Source of the DNA: a virus
Strand: one strand, 5' to 3'
Virus record (IMG/VR): IMGVR_UViG_3300024999_000119
Location: 1-58,302 of that record
DNA: 58,302 nucleotides
In this document: positions 23,220-32,859 of the stretch, piece after piece
Layout of the letters: every line of letters starts with the position of its first letter
Numbering within the stretch: position 1 is the first letter of the stretch
The notes under the pieces: generated by a model
The model's database searches: none
Told to the model about the DNA's origin: nothing
The model's input: the letters and a program-made list of their open reading frames with translations, nothing else
Made by a program: the position numbers and the translations under genes

Positions 23220-24023
23220 ATGGAAGATGAAGAATTTTCTACCGAAACTAATGTATCAACTCCACAATCAAGAGAAGATTTTATGTCTGCTTTTGATGTT
23301 GTAGAAGGTACAAACCAACCAGTAGAGAGTCCAATCCAAGAGCAAGAAGAAAAATCTCTATACGAAGTAGATGAGAGATTTAAAGACTTGCCATATGGAG
23401 AAGCTGCTCTTAGGACTTTGAAATCAAAACACGATAAGTTGTTTTCTCTTAATGAGAAACTAGCCAAAGAACAGGAAGAAAACTCCAAAGCTATGATGTT
23501 CTTGAACGACTTGTTAGAAGATGATGCTACATTAGAAGCATTTTTGAATGAAAGAAAACCGGAACTAATTCAAAAGAAAGACTTCTCTCAAACATTACAA
23601 GAAAAATTAAACAATGAATTTCCAGAGTTTTTGGATTACAAACCATCTAGAGTAGATGCAGATAATAATCCTGGTGGAAAAGAATGGTTGTACTTTAAAA
23701 GATTGGATGAGCTTTATAGTGAACTTAAGACTGGTGGGAATAAACACGTTTCTACTGTAAAAGAGTTGAAAGAGCAAAGACTTAAAGCTAAAGCAGAACA
23801 AGATGCATTAATTGAAAGAGAAATGTTGACTGCACAAAAAGAAATGGGATATTCTGATGAAGATGTCAAATCTTTTTATAAATGGTCACAAAATCTTAAA
23901 TTGGTAGATATGATGAAGATGCATCGATTCGCTGCTAAGACTAATAGGATTCCTAATGTTGGGAACATTCCTGGAAGTCCAATTCAACAAAGTGCAAGAA
24001 GTCAATTCCTTAAAACTCTGTAA
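23220..24023 (+). CDS. capsid scaffolding protein, 267 aa
   Basis: Acidic N-terminus, a coiled coil around residues 65-95 (LKSKHDKLFSLNEKLAKEQE), further charged helices and a basic C-terminus: the usual make-up of a scaffolding protein. It sits between portal and major capsid. It guides procapsid assembly and leaves before maturation. Assignment is by position and composition. Confidence 0.7.
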   Translation: MEDEEFSTETNVSTPQSREDFMSAFDVVEGTNQPVESPIQEQEEKSLYEVDERFKDLPYGEAALRTLKSKHDKLFSLNEKLAKEQEENSKAMMFLNDLLEDDATLEAFLNERKPELIQKKDFSQTLQEKLNNEFPEFLDYKPSRVDADNNPGGKEWLYFKRLDELYSELKTGGNKHVSTVKELKEQRLKAKAEQDALIEREMLTAQKEMGYSDEDVKSFYKWSQNLKLVDMMKMHRFAAKTNRIPNVGNIPGSPIQQSARSQFLKTL

Positions 24024-24052
24024 CAACAACAGAAAATTAAAGGAGAAACACA

Positions 24053-25645
24053 ATGTCAGATTTATATAACACAACACCTGGAAGTTATGGTGGTTTCACA
24101 TCACCTGTACCTGGTGGTAGCTCTAGTGCTGGATTCTATCAGCAATCAATGAATTTACCTTATCATCAAGGTCGTTCTATTTTAGCAACAATTCCTGAAT
24201 ATCAAAGAAATCCACTATTATTGGAAAAAGATATTATGTTCAAAGTCTCAGAAGGTCGTCAAAACTTCATGAAAATTATCATGGAAGCTTCTGAATTAAG
24301 TGGGGGTAAAATTGTAAATGATGTACGTTATCGTTTACCTATTGAAATTGATCCATTACAAAGATTGTATATTGCTGCTGGTGCTTATACAGGTACAAGT
24401 AGTTTAACAAATCTTAAAATTAAAAGTAATACCACTAAAATATCTACAGCTATGCCTGGTGGTAATCCAAAACAAGTTGGTGATATTGCTCGTTTAGAAA
24501 AAGACCAATTTGTAATGTTAATGTTCTCTTGGGTTGATCCACGTAGAGGAAACAAACCAGTTGTAGCAACTAATGCAACTCCTTCTGCTCCAGTACCAGA
24601 AATTTGTAAGGTACTTGCAGTTGACTATACTAATGGTACTGTTAAATTATCTCGTAACTGGGCTGGAAGGCAAAGAACAACTACTCCAACTGCACCAGAT
24701 AGTTTTACTGTAACAACAACAGCAACTACTACAGCTAATCAAATTCAAGACAAATATGCTTTCTTGATTCCTATGGCTAAATCTATGAAAGAAGATGAGA
24801 TTGATGCTAAGATTAGAAATTATAGTGGTTCTTGGACTCATGGTGTATTACAACGTCATTTATTAGCTTGGGGAACACAAAAGTTTGCAGAAGTTATTGC
24901 TTCAAACTTAGGTATTCAATCTCCACTTGCTAAGAGCAAAACACAAGCATTAAAAGATTATTATGATCATTGGGAATGGATGGCATTATTCGGTGAAAAG
25001 TCAGAAGAATTTGATTCTGAAACTGGGTATTGGAGTGGTACAACAGATGGTATTTTAGCTAATATTCCTTTATCACATCATATTACAATTAAAGATATTG
25101 ATTGGTCAACAGCAACATTTGATGGTACTACATCTAAAATGGGTAGCTTCCATCCAATCGTATTCAATAAATTGTTGCAAGGAAAAGCATATCATGGTTC
25201 AGGACAAAAAGCATTAGTTTGTGGAGCTGACTTCTATACATCATTCACAACAATGTTAAATTCAATGACACAAGCTATTCCTTCAATCATTTCTGATTGG
25301 AAAGTAGAAGGTAAATCTTTCTCTACTGGTGATGGTCTAACTATCCAAGTTATTCCTTCTGATAAAATGTCTCTTAATGGTTTATCACGTTCTGCTGTAT
25401 TGTATGATAAATCTGCATTCTTGTCAATTGGTTTGAAAGGTTATCCTGGTGCTGATATTGTTGACCAAATCTCTAACGAAAATCCATTAAAGACTAATGG
25501 TTTTATTCATGGAGTTAAAGGTTTCATCGATCTAAATCCAGATGCTCATTGGATGTTTACTTTATTGTCAAGATATGATGCTGGTGGTGTTGATAACACA
25601 ACAGCTTATGATGCTCTTGACCCTTATGGTGAATATTTAGGATAA
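24053..25645 (+). CDS. major capsid protein, 530 aa
   Basis: Position after scaffold, strong AAAGGAG site, biased codon choice and a terminator directly behind it indicate a very highly expressed virion protein. The composition (few cysteines, many S/T/G) and length fit a large HK97-fold capsid protein as in N4- or crAss-like podoviruses. The first 40 residues are glycine/serine/proline rich, and residues about 165-225 look like an inserted beta domain. Confidence 0.75.
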   Translation: MSDLYNTTPGSYGGFTSPVPGGSSSAGFYQQSMNLPYHQGRSILATIPEYQRNPLLLEKDIMFKVSEGRQNFMKIIMEASELSGGKIVNDVRYRLPIEIDPLQRLYIAAGAYTGTSSLTNLKIKSNTTKISTAMPGGNPKQVGDIARLEKDQFVMLMFSWVDPRRGNKPVVATNATPSAPVPEICKVLAVDYTNGTVKLSRNWAGRQRTTTPTAPDSFTVTTTATTTANQIQDKYAFLIPMAKSMKEDEIDAKIRNYSGSWTHGVLQRHLLAWGTQKFAEVIASNLGIQSPLAKSKTQALKDYYDHWEWMALFGEKSEEFDSETGYWSGTTDGILANIPLSHHITIKDIDWSTATFDGTTSKMGSFHPIVFNKLLQGKAYHGSGQKALVCGADFYTSFTTMLNSMTQAIPSIISDWKVEGKSFSTGDGLTIQVIPSDKMSLNGLSRSAVLYDKSAFLSIGLKGYPGADIVDQISNENPLKTNGFIHGVKGFIDLNPDAHWMFTLLSRYDAGGVDNTTAYDALDPYGEYLG

Positions 25646-25658
25646 ATAAATAATTTAT

Positions 25659-25690
25659 AAGAGAGAGAATAAAGCTCTCTCTTTATTTTT
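25659..25690 (+). terminator. terminator after the capsid gene
   Basis: AAGAGAGAG/CTCTCTCTT (25659-25667 and 25675-25683), a 7-base loop, then a T-rich tail. Probably partial, to set a high capsid transcript level. Confidence 0.7.
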
Positions 25691-25713
25691 AACAAAATTT
25701 TAGGAGAAATAAA

Positions 25714-26220
25714 ATGGCTGATTTAATAGGCAAAGTAAAAAGATATATGAGTGAAGTGAATACTTCAGTAGAAGATTCAATTCTCTCTTATCAAGAAGGT
25801 TTAGCAGCAAGTAAAATAAATACTGCATATACCTTTATTCCTTGTGCAATCGAAGATCCAACAAATGTTGTTGTAACTCCAGTTGTATTAGGAACAGTTT
25901 CTGCAAATGCAGTTGCATTTCCACAAGTAGCAGAAGTAACATCTTTGACAGCTCTAAGTGCAGTTGCTGATTTAGATGCTCATGCAGCTTCTGTAGCTTA
26001 TAATGTTGGCACAGTAGTTAAAGCTACTCCAACTGGTGGTTCATTAGGTGCTTATGTATGCTCAACAGCACATACAAGTACAGCAGGACCAGATTTCGAT
26101 ACTGATATTGCTAATTGGAATTTACTTCCACATACAGCATTCTTGAAGATTGTTCATACTGCTGCTGGTTCAGCAAAAGTAGCTAATTTCCGATACAAAA
26201 TCGAAGGTTATAAAGATTAA
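25714..26220 (+). CDS. head decoration-like protein with carbohydrate-binding-type domain, 168 aa
   Basis: After a short helical N-terminus the protein is beta-rich and A/T/V rich. Residues about 92-150 contain AYNVGTVVKATPTGG, an aromatic strand and NWNLLPHTAFLKI, resembling the Y-x-G-x-x-V ... Y ... P-D ... N-W pattern of chitin/carbohydrate-binding modules (CBM5/12 type). Position between the capsid gene and neck genes, flanked by two terminators, suggests an abundant head decoration or fibre. Confidence 0.55.
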   Translation: MADLIGKVKRYMSEVNTSVEDSILSYQEGLAASKINTAYTFIPCAIEDPTNVVVTPVVLGTVSANAVAFPQVAEVTSLTALSAVADLDAHAASVAYNVGTVVKATPTGGSLGAYVCSTAHTSTAGPDFDTDIANWNLLPHTAFLKIVHTAAGSAKVANFRYKIEGYKD

Positions 26221-26227
26221 TTTATTT

Positions 26228-26247
26228 AGGGGAGATTATTCTCCCTT
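26228..26247 (+). terminator. short GC-rich terminator
   Basis: AGGGGAGA/TCTCCCTT stem (one GU pair) with a TTAT loop followed by an AT-rich tail, seven bases after the decoration-like gene. Confidence 0.6.
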
Positions 26248-26271
26248 AAATTTTATAGGAGATATAATAAA

Positions 26272-26997
26272 ATGATTGCAGTTAAAGATTTAGATATATC
26301 TTTATCATTAAAACTTGGGGATCCAGTTAGTGGGAATGATGATGGTGAACAATTCAAACAAGAAGGTAGATTAGGTTATCTAATTAGAGGATATGCAAGA
26401 TTAGTTAGAATGCTTTATAAACTTATGCGAAACAATGCCCCACTATTTGCAAAACAAAAAAAATATCATACTCAAATAATTACATCAAGTGTATTTGATT
26501 TAATTATAGATGATGCTATCGTAGTTATAGATACTGTAGATGAGTTATTTGTTAAAGTAGAAAAGAAAGGTTCACTTGTTTATAAAGGTTTAGCTACATA
26601 TATACAACCAGATGGATATATAGCAGTCAGAGAAGGAATCAATGACCATTACATACCTACAATTAATGGCAATGATAGTTCTATCTTTTATACAAAATTA
26701 GATAATAAGATTTATTTATTACCAGTATTAAATAATGTTGAAACTGAAAATCATTATACAGAAATATCTACTGTATTTAAATCTGATGCAGAAAATTTTA
26801 CAATTAATGATAGTCTTGCTATTCCAAATGAATATGTAGATTTGCTTATTTCTTTAGCAGCATCTGAAGGTATGCAAGATATTGCAAGAACTGATAAGGT
26901 CAATCTTTATGCTGGTGATGTAGCTAACCAAATGAGTATTCTCAAGAATTATTCTGATACAATAGAAGCAAAAAGAGGAAGTGACTTAAATGGATAA
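26272..26997 (+). CDS. neck / head-tail adaptor protein, 241 aa
   Basis: It lies immediately downstream of the capsid block. The C-terminal part has SLAIPNEYVDLLISLAASEG, a pattern (IP-x-x-Y/H-x-x-L-I) repeated in the proteins at 26990 and 29852, so the three look like relatives or share an adaptor fold. T7-type phages encode their tail tube/adaptor here. Start at 26272 with AGGAGAT. Confidence 0.5.
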   Translation: MIAVKDLDISLSLKLGDPVSGNDDGEQFKQEGRLGYLIRGYARLVRMLYKLMRNNAPLFAKQKKYHTQIITSSVFDLIIDDAIVVIDTVDELFVKVEKKGSLVYKGLATYIQPDGYIAVREGINDHYIPTINGNDSSIFYTKLDNKIYLLPVLNNVETENHYTEISTVFKSDAENFTINDSLAIPNEYVDLLISLAASEGMQDIARTDKVNLYAGDVANQMSILKNYSDTIEAKRGSDLNG

Positions 26998-27640
26998 GAG
27001 AATAATATCTGAAGTTGCTTTAAGATGTAATGACACTAAATTTACTGATTTTCAAAGTAGTGTTTATGAAAGAGCTTTATTAAGAGCTTCAAGGTCTGTA
27101 GCTAAAAGATACCATCTAATTCAAAGAGAGTCTAATTTTAATATTGATATTCCTATAGGAGAAAATGGAGACGAAGATTCTGTAGTAGAAGAAAAGTCTT
27201 TAATTGATGTTGTTATTAGCTTGCCATCTTTTACATCGGAGTATAAAGTTATTATAAATAATTTAGAATATACTAAAGTAAAAGATATTACAGACGATTA
27301 TCAATATACTCTTTATCGAGATCAGAACAGAATTTATTTTAATTATCAACCAAGAACTAAAAGTGATAGTGTTCATATTAGATATACATCAGATATAAAT
27401 GAAGAAGATTATGATATTGAAGAATTAGAACCTATTATTCCTTCACAATATGAAGAAGAATTAATAAAACTAACGTTAGTTGAAATAGCTAAGTTAGGTA
27501 TAGTTAAATTTAATGAATCTTCTGAAGGTGGTAAATATACAAATGTTCTTAAATTGTATTCTATTGATGAAAGAATATTAGAAAAAGATTTAATTAAAGA
27601 TACAACTTGGGCTGTTATAAGACCAAGATGGAGTGTATAA
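26990..27640 (+). CDS. neck / tail adaptor-like protein, 216 aa
   Basis: Overlaps the gene before by eight bases. Helical N-terminus (ERALLRASRSVAKRYHL), beta-rich centre and a helical IIPSQYEEELIKLTLVEIA segment similar to that of the preceding protein. Probable connector component. No diagnostic motif. Confidence 0.5.
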   Translation: MDKRIISEVALRCNDTKFTDFQSSVYERALLRASRSVAKRYHLIQRESNFNIDIPIGENGDEDSVVEEKSLIDVVISLPSFTSEYKVIINNLEYTKVKDITDDYQYTLYRDQNRIYFNYQPRTKSDSVHIRYTSDINEEDYDIEELEPIIPSQYEEELIKLTLVEIAKLGIVKFNESSEGGKYTNVLKLYSIDERILEKDLIKDTTWAVIRPRWSV

Positions 27641-28398
27641 TGGAAGCATCATTAATAAATAATCTATTATCTAAACATCCATATTATTCTAAGTTATCTG
27701 ATTCTGATAGACTAATAGTATTGAATTTAGCTCTATCTAATTATTGGAATGCCTTAGATGAAGTTATATACCCTTCTGTATTAACTGCTGGTAAAGTAGG
27801 TACAAGTGGTGCTATTATAGAATACCCTTCTATTTATAGAATGCCACAAAGATTTTCAGCATCTTTAAGTTTATCTACATATTCCAATATATTGAATCAA
27901 TTAAGCTCTAATGAATATGTAGGTCAATTAGATGATGATAGTAAGAAGATTGTTTTTTCTATTGCTGTTCAAAAGTTAGCTCAAAAGATTCCAAGTTATT
28001 ATTCTGTTGAAAATCATACTGGTGATATTGAATATGATACCGAGAAGTTGATTTCTCCTTTAGAAGTATTATGGTTTAAGTTGCCAATGATTAACCATTA
28101 TGCACCAAGTATTTCTTTATCTTCAACTATTGTGTATGCTTTTAGTAAATTTGTTGATACTATTGCTAACATCACATCTTCAATTGCTTATGTAATAACT
28201 GAAAATTTAGCGTATAATGCGGAAGGAAGCCTACAATCTTCTATCCTATACAATATGCCTATCTTCACTACAAATAGCTCTTACGCAGCTCCTAATAGCG
28301 AAATAAGGTACTTGGTGAGAACATCAGCAGATGAACCAACGGAAATTATAGAAACTTCTATAGCATTAGCAAAAACAACAATAATTTATAGTTTATAG
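27640..28398 (+). CDS. virion structural protein, 252 aa
   Basis: The ATG at 27640 (TAATG overlap, GGAG six bases ahead) is preferred over an in-frame ATG at 27628. Helical N-terminal half, then a region rich in serine with beta propensity. No family recognised; position puts it in the neck or tail. Confidence 0.5.
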   Translation: MEASLINNLLSKHPYYSKLSDSDRLIVLNLALSNYWNALDEVIYPSVLTAGKVGTSGAIIEYPSIYRMPQRFSASLSLSTYSNILNQLSSNEYVGQLDDDSKKIVFSIAVQKLAQKIPSYYSVENHTGDIEYDTEKLISPLEVLWFKLPMINHYAPSISLSSTIVYAFSKFVDTIANITSSIAYVITENLAYNAEGSLQSSILYNMPIFTTNSSYAAPNSEIRYLVRTSADEPTEIIETSIALAKTTIIYSL

Positions 28399-28422
28399 TT
28401 ATAAAAATTAAAGGAGTCAGAA

Positions 28423-29841
28423 ATGAACCATGCACCAACAATTAAAGTATCACATGAGATTCTAAAGAAAAATAAGGAAATTATTTCTGAATCTTCTGGA
28501 TATAAAGCAGAAATAGAATTAAAAATATCAGATAAAGATGGGAAAATAAAGCAAACAATTACAACTCCATTTAGAAGTTACGTTAGTAATTTCCCTAAGA
28601 TTTTACAATATAGTTTATTGGGAGTAGCTTCTCAACCTATGAATACTGCGAATACATTATTCACAGCTTCTCTTGCCCATACTTTTGTAGTAACCGAAAA
28701 AGATTTAACTGGACTTGCATCTACTCCTTCAAAAAGAGGTATTTGGATAGGTGATATAAATGATACTTCTGGAGTTGGAAATTCTCAAACATCTGGAATA
28801 CAAGATGAATTAAGTTTTAGTGATTTTAATCTTAGAAGACCTTATGAGCAAGGAGACTTGTCTGCAACAAAGGAAATAGATTTTGAAGCTACAACTGTTA
28901 ATATGTATTCAACTAATTCCGATATTCTAGAAGTAAAAAGAAGATTCACTAATGTTGGTCCAGGAAGCATCTATATTGATGAAGTTGGTTTAGTTGGCTC
29001 TGCACCTAGCTCTTCTACTGCGACTACTGCTGGAGCTTTTGTAACGAATACAGTATATCGAATAGCAAGTGCTGGCACTACCAATTTCACACTTATTGGT
29101 GCTACTGATAGCTTACCAGGCACTATTTTTATGGCTACTGGCGCTGGAACTGGAACTGGAACTGCAATTCCATTTGATTCTGTTATGATTGCGAGAGATG
29201 GAGTTTATGATAGTTCTGGTAACGGAGTAGAAGTACCTGAATCCAATATTATCGATTTAACTTATAGATTTGAAATAACTAACTCTTCTGGATTTACTAG
29301 AAACTTCCTTAGGTATCTTGCTGGTGAAATGAGTGGTTCTGCTCCTAGTGTATATTTAAAAGATACTCTTGGTACATCATATAGCTACAATTATAGCTTA
29401 TTAGCAGCGAACAAAAGTCTCATGGCATCTGCAACAGATGTTAATTATGGATTGCTTATTAGTGGTAGTATTACTTCTACTCCAAGTTCTGTACCAACAA
29501 TCAAAACATTGGACTACACTATTGAAAATCAAATTCTAGAAGCTTCTATGGAGCATAGTGCTGTTTCTACAATAGATTTGACTACTGAAGATGGAGCATC
29601 TACTTTTGGTGTTTATAGAGATTTTGAAAATGTTCTTACCACAAATGTTTATGTTAATGCAGTTAATTTAGTAGCACAAATAAACGATACTGTATCAACA
29701 ACAAAGAATTTCTTAATAGGAAAATCTTCTGTTTCTGGAGTTGGTACTGATTATATAACTGTTGCTCCTGGTGAAATATTAAGACTAAGATTTTATCTTT
29801 CATTTCCATTAGGTGATTTAAACCCATTAGCAGCAGAATAA
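28423..29841 (+). CDS. tail or fibre structural protein, 472 aa
   Basis: Beta-rich protein with S/T/G-rich repeats. Around residues 198-248 it carries an insert (NTVYRIASAGTTNFTLIGA, then ATGAGTGTGTA) that I recognise as a recurring module of phage fibre proteins; without it the flanking sequence reads through as one domain. A related module is in the fibre at 30929. Start at 28423 behind AAAGGAG. Confidence 0.55.
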   Translation: MNHAPTIKVSHEILKKNKEIISESSGYKAEIELKISDKDGKIKQTITTPFRSYVSNFPKILQYSLLGVASQPMNTANTLFTASLAHTFVVTEKDLTGLASTPSKRGIWIGDINDTSGVGNSQTSGIQDELSFSDFNLRRPYEQGDLSATKEIDFEATTVNMYSTNSDILEVKRRFTNVGPGSIYIDEVGLVGSAPSSSTATTAGAFVTNTVYRIASAGTTNFTLIGATDSLPGTIFMATGAGTGTGTAIPFDSVMIARDGVYDSSGNGVEVPESNIIDLTYRFEITNSSGFTRNFLRYLAGEMSGSAPSVYLKDTLGTSYSYNYSLLAANKSLMASATDVNYGLLISGSITSTPSSVPTIKTLDYTIENQILEASMEHSAVSTIDLTTEDGASTFGVYRDFENVLTTNVYVNAVNLVAQINDTVSTTKNFLIGKSSVSGVGTDYITVAPGEILRLRFYLSFPLGDLNPLAAE

Positions 29842-29851
29842 GGAGAATAAA

Positions 29852-30322
29852 ATGTTAGGAACAATAGTAACTCATTTACCGATATTTGCTCAAGGAGATA
29901 ATGGATATATCGTTGTTGTTGATATGGATGATCTATTTGTCGATAAAGTGAATTCAGTTGAGTTTATGAGAACAACAGATCCAACATTAACTAAAGTTGT
30001 TGAAGGTACTACAATAACATTATTAAATGATATGCTTAATACAACTGATGCAGTTGATGTAGCTTGGGCTTATAGTTCAAGTTTATTATATCTATTTTTT
30101 ACTAATTATTATCCTTATATTGACGAAACAATGTTTATTGCATTTGGAACAAGAACTGGTGTTCCTATAAATAGCTTTGATGATAAAATAGATATTCCAG
30201 AAAAACATTTAGAATTATTCATAAAATATGCTATTAAAGAATCTGCTCAATTATTAGGAAGACAAGTTCCACCTTCTATTGAAGTTGATATTAGAGAATT
30301 GGAGAGTAAGCTAAATGGATAA
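29852..30322 (+). CDS. virion protein, adaptor-like, 156 aa
   Basis: Start at 29852 behind AAGGAG. Beta-rich first half; helical second half with IPEKHLELFIKYAIKESAQ, parallel to the motif in the 26272 and 26990 genes. Likely a virion connector or fibre-attachment piece. Confidence 0.5.
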   Translation: MLGTIVTHLPIFAQGDNGYIVVVDMDDLFVDKVNSVEFMRTTDPTLTKVVEGTTITLLNDMLNTTDAVDVAWAYSSSLLYLFFTNYYPYIDETMFIAFGTRTGVPINSFDDKIDIPEKHLELFIKYAIKESAQLLGRQVPPSIEVDIRELESKLNG

Positions 30323-30431
30323 AATATTAAAGAAGTTTCGTTCATTTGTCAAGAATTATATAATTGCTTTAATATATGATTCTACATTTAAAACTTTTGA
30401 TAAAGAAACAACTACATTTGATGGTAAATAA
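30315..30431 (+). CDS. small protein, 38 aa
   Basis: ATG 30315 lies inside the end of the previous gene with GGAGAG eight bases upstream. The product is basic with a short amphipathic or hydrophobic stretch (NYIIALIYDS). It fills a 120-base gap in the operon. Function unknown. Confidence 0.45.
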   Translation: MDKILKKFRSFVKNYIIALIYDSTFKTFDKETTTFDGK

Positions 30432-30443
30432 AAGGAAATTGAA

Positions 30444-30713
30444 ATGGAAAATAAAACAATAACACAACCAGAAGCTAATAGCATAATGCTAGGTAGGGAA
30501 GACTTTGATGAAATCACTGGTGTTGGTACTCCTTCTGCTGGTAGAGTTTATAACGTTTTAGTAAGTGATGTTGATGCTGTATATTCTGCTACATCTGTTA
30601 GTGGAGATAATTTATCAGCAAGAACAAGGACTGCTAACAGTATAAGATTAGGAAGGTTTACAGAAGTTAATGTTACTTCTGGAGTAGTATTAGCATATTA
30701 TGGTGAATCATAA
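30444..30713 (+). CDS. hypothetical virion protein, 89 aa
   Basis: Start at 30444 with AAAGGAAA. Small S/T/V-rich beta protein. TAATG overlap with the next gene. Probably a fibre or decoration component. Confidence 0.5.
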   Translation: MENKTITQPEANSIMLGREDFDEITGVGTPSAGRVYNVLVSDVDAVYSATSVSGDNLSARTRTANSIRLGRFTEVNVTSGVVLAYYGES

Positions 30714-30919
30714 TGTGGGGATTCGGATTTGAGTTTCCTAAGCATTATGGAGTAGTTTCTGCTATGGGTGGTAATACACTTAATTGGCATGATTGGGCTT
30801 GTCCAGTATGGGAAGATGTGGAAATATTGTGGGAAGATGCTTCAATGACATCTTGTGATGTATTTGCTAATAACACAAATGTTTATGAAGATGTTACAAC
30901 TAATTGGGAATTAACTTAG
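30713..30919 (+). CDS. tryptophan-rich small protein, 68 aa
   Basis: Seven tryptophans in 68 residues (NWHDWACPVWEDVEILWED) and an acidic charge. No family recognised. Lies between structural genes, immediately before the LamG-like fibre, so it may be a fibre-assembly or attachment peptide. Confidence 0.5.
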   Translation: MWGFGFEFPKHYGVVSAMGGNTLNWHDWACPVWEDVEILWEDASMTSCDVFANNTNVYEDVTTNWELT

Positions 30920-30928
30920 GAGAATAAA

Positions 30929-32611
30929 ATGAGTACACCTTTAACAGGTCAAAGAATTGATCAAAGCTATGGAGACATAGTACAAGTTTCAAATGCTGGT
31001 TATGGTATAGATGCTACATCTAGAAAAGTATCTAGTGGTTTAGGGACAGATTCAGCATTAGCATTAGGAACAAATATTGTTACAATACAACCCAGTACAA
31101 CAAATGGTTCAGTATTAGAAGTTAAGAATTTAGCTGGTTCTGTATTATTCACAATCAATACATCTACAAATACAATAACTGCTAATAGTGGAGTTAAATT
31201 TGTTGGGGATGGTAGTTTATTAACTTCTGTACCAAGTGTTGGAAGTGGTGGTACTACATCAGAAGTAGCATTAACTTTACAGGCAGACTCAAATAATGGC
31301 GGTACTGCTGGTGAAGATATTATAATGAAAATTGGCACAAAAGTAGTTGGCAGAATACCAAACACTTATGCAGCATCATTACCAAGTGGAGTTGAAGGTA
31401 ATTACTTCTTAAAAACAGTGTCAGATAACTTTGCTCCTCCAGTCGGTGGTGCAATACTTAATGGTAGCACACAGTATTATTCACATGTAGATAATACCAA
31501 TTTGAATTTTGGTACTGGTGATTTTAGTTTGGGGGTGTATTTTAATGTGTATTCTACGTCTTCTGGATTTGGTATGATAGGTTCGTTAACTGATGGAGTT
31601 AGTTTTTATGATTTAAGACTAACATCATTAGGTATTCTATCACTTAATATATATAATTCTGGTACAAAATATACAATTAGTTGTGCATCGGCAATAGAAG
31701 CAAATAAGAATTATCATTTAGTAATAACAAGAGGTACTTCACCTAAATTATATCTAAATGGTGCAGAAATGGCTACTACATTAAATGAGATTAGTGGTAA
31801 AATCTTTACCTTTACGGGTGTTAAGCTATTTGGTGATTCCCCTCACTATGCTTCGTTTAATGGTAAATTCTATTTCTCAAACTTCTACAACTACGCTCTA
31901 ACACAAGCAGAAGTAACTGAAAGATGGAACAACGGACAACCACACTTGTATGTAGAGCCTTATGCTACGAGAGATGCGAGCAATACTGTTCTTACAAGTG
32001 GTACTTTGGTAATTGGTAAAAGATACATCCTAAAAACCTTTGTTTCTGGTGATGACTTTACAAATGTTGCAACTGTTTTAAGTGGTACAATAAATACAAC
32101 TGGTTGTGTATTCATAGCAAAAGCTACAACCCCAACAACTTGGACTAATTCAAGTGAAGTTATGAGCGAAGGCTTGACATTCTCCGCTAACTACCAAGAT
32201 GCTGGTACAAATGGTTGGAAAGTTAAAGTAGGTGGAGTTACAAGTATTATGAATAGTACTGCTTCTCCTATTGCTGCTGGTAAAGGTGCTTATGAAGTTT
32301 ATACAGATGCAAGAGCTTTGATAGCAACAGCAACTCCGACTACTATGTCAATTCCTAAAGGCTATGTAATTAGAGAAATTAGAGCTTTGGGTTCTGCTGG
32401 GTTAACTGCTATTAAAATAGGGACTTCAAGTAGTGGTGAGCAAATTGTTGCTTCAACAACTACAACTGGAACGACTCCTAAAATTCTTACTTTGGCAGCA
32501 ACAGCAAGAGATGCTTATTCAGAATCGGCAGACACTCCTATTTATGTCGAACACACAACTGCTGGTCAAACAATGAATGTAATCTTAATCTTTGAAAGGG
32601 TAGGTGCATAA
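30929..32611 (+). CDS. tail fibre with LamG/concanavalin-like domain, 560 aa
   Basis: Residues 1-120 are repetitive and beta-rich with GDGSLLTSVPS, a common phage-fibre linker. Residues about 172-340 form a LamG/concanavalin-like lectin domain (NFGTGDFSLGVYFNVYSTSS ... NKNYHLVITRG ... KLYLNGAEM ... FYNYALTQAEVTERWNNG). After it comes a module like the insert in the 28423 gene, then a beta C-terminus. It probably binds a surface glycan and sets host range. From about 31440 codon choice and style change, which suggests module exchange. Confidence 0.7.
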   Translation: MSTPLTGQRIDQSYGDIVQVSNAGYGIDATSRKVSSGLGTDSALALGTNIVTIQPSTTNGSVLEVKNLAGSVLFTINTSTNTITANSGVKFVGDGSLLTSVPSVGSGGTTSEVALTLQADSNNGGTAGEDIIMKIGTKVVGRIPNTYAASLPSGVEGNYFLKTVSDNFAPPVGGAILNGSTQYYSHVDNTNLNFGTGDFSLGVYFNVYSTSSGFGMIGSLTDGVSFYDLRLTSLGILSLNIYNSGTKYTISCASAIEANKNYHLVITRGTSPKLYLNGAEMATTLNEISGKIFTFTGVKLFGDSPHYASFNGKFYFSNFYNYALTQAEVTERWNNGQPHLYVEPYATRDASNTVLTSGTLVIGKRYILKTFVSGDDFTNVATVLSGTINTTGCVFIAKATTPTTWTNSSEVMSEGLTFSANYQDAGTNGWKVKVGGVTSIMNSTASPIAAGKGAYEVYTDARALIATATPTTMSIPKGYVIREIRALGSAGLTAIKIGTSSSGEQIVASTTTTGTTPKILTLAATARDAYSESADTPIYVEHTTAGQTMNVILIFERVGA

Positions 32612-32832
32612 TGGAAATAGTATTAGATAAAGCAATATTACTTGCTGGTGAATTAGCAACAAAAGTAATCATTAAAGAAGTTATGATTGATTCAATAAAT
32701 CAAAAGAACTTGATTTGTGATTTGGTCAAAGTAGATGAAGACGTAGAGTCTGTTTATTATGAAAATGCAGCTTATGTATTAGGTAAACAACCATTTGACT
32801 TAACAGACGAACAAATAGCTGGATTAAACTAA
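32611..32832 (+). CDS. hypothetical protein after fibre, 73 aa
   Basis: TAATG overlap with the fibre gene. Small acidic alpha/beta protein (LVKVDEDVESVYYENAAYVL); possibly a fibre chaperone or a fibre-associated small protein. No family recognised. Confidence 0.5.
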   Translation: MEIVLDKAILLAGELATKVIIKEVMIDSINQKNLICDLVKVDEDVESVYYENAAYVLGKQPFDLTDEQIAGLN

Positions 32833-32859
32833 TTATTATAACAAGATAAAGGAAATAAA

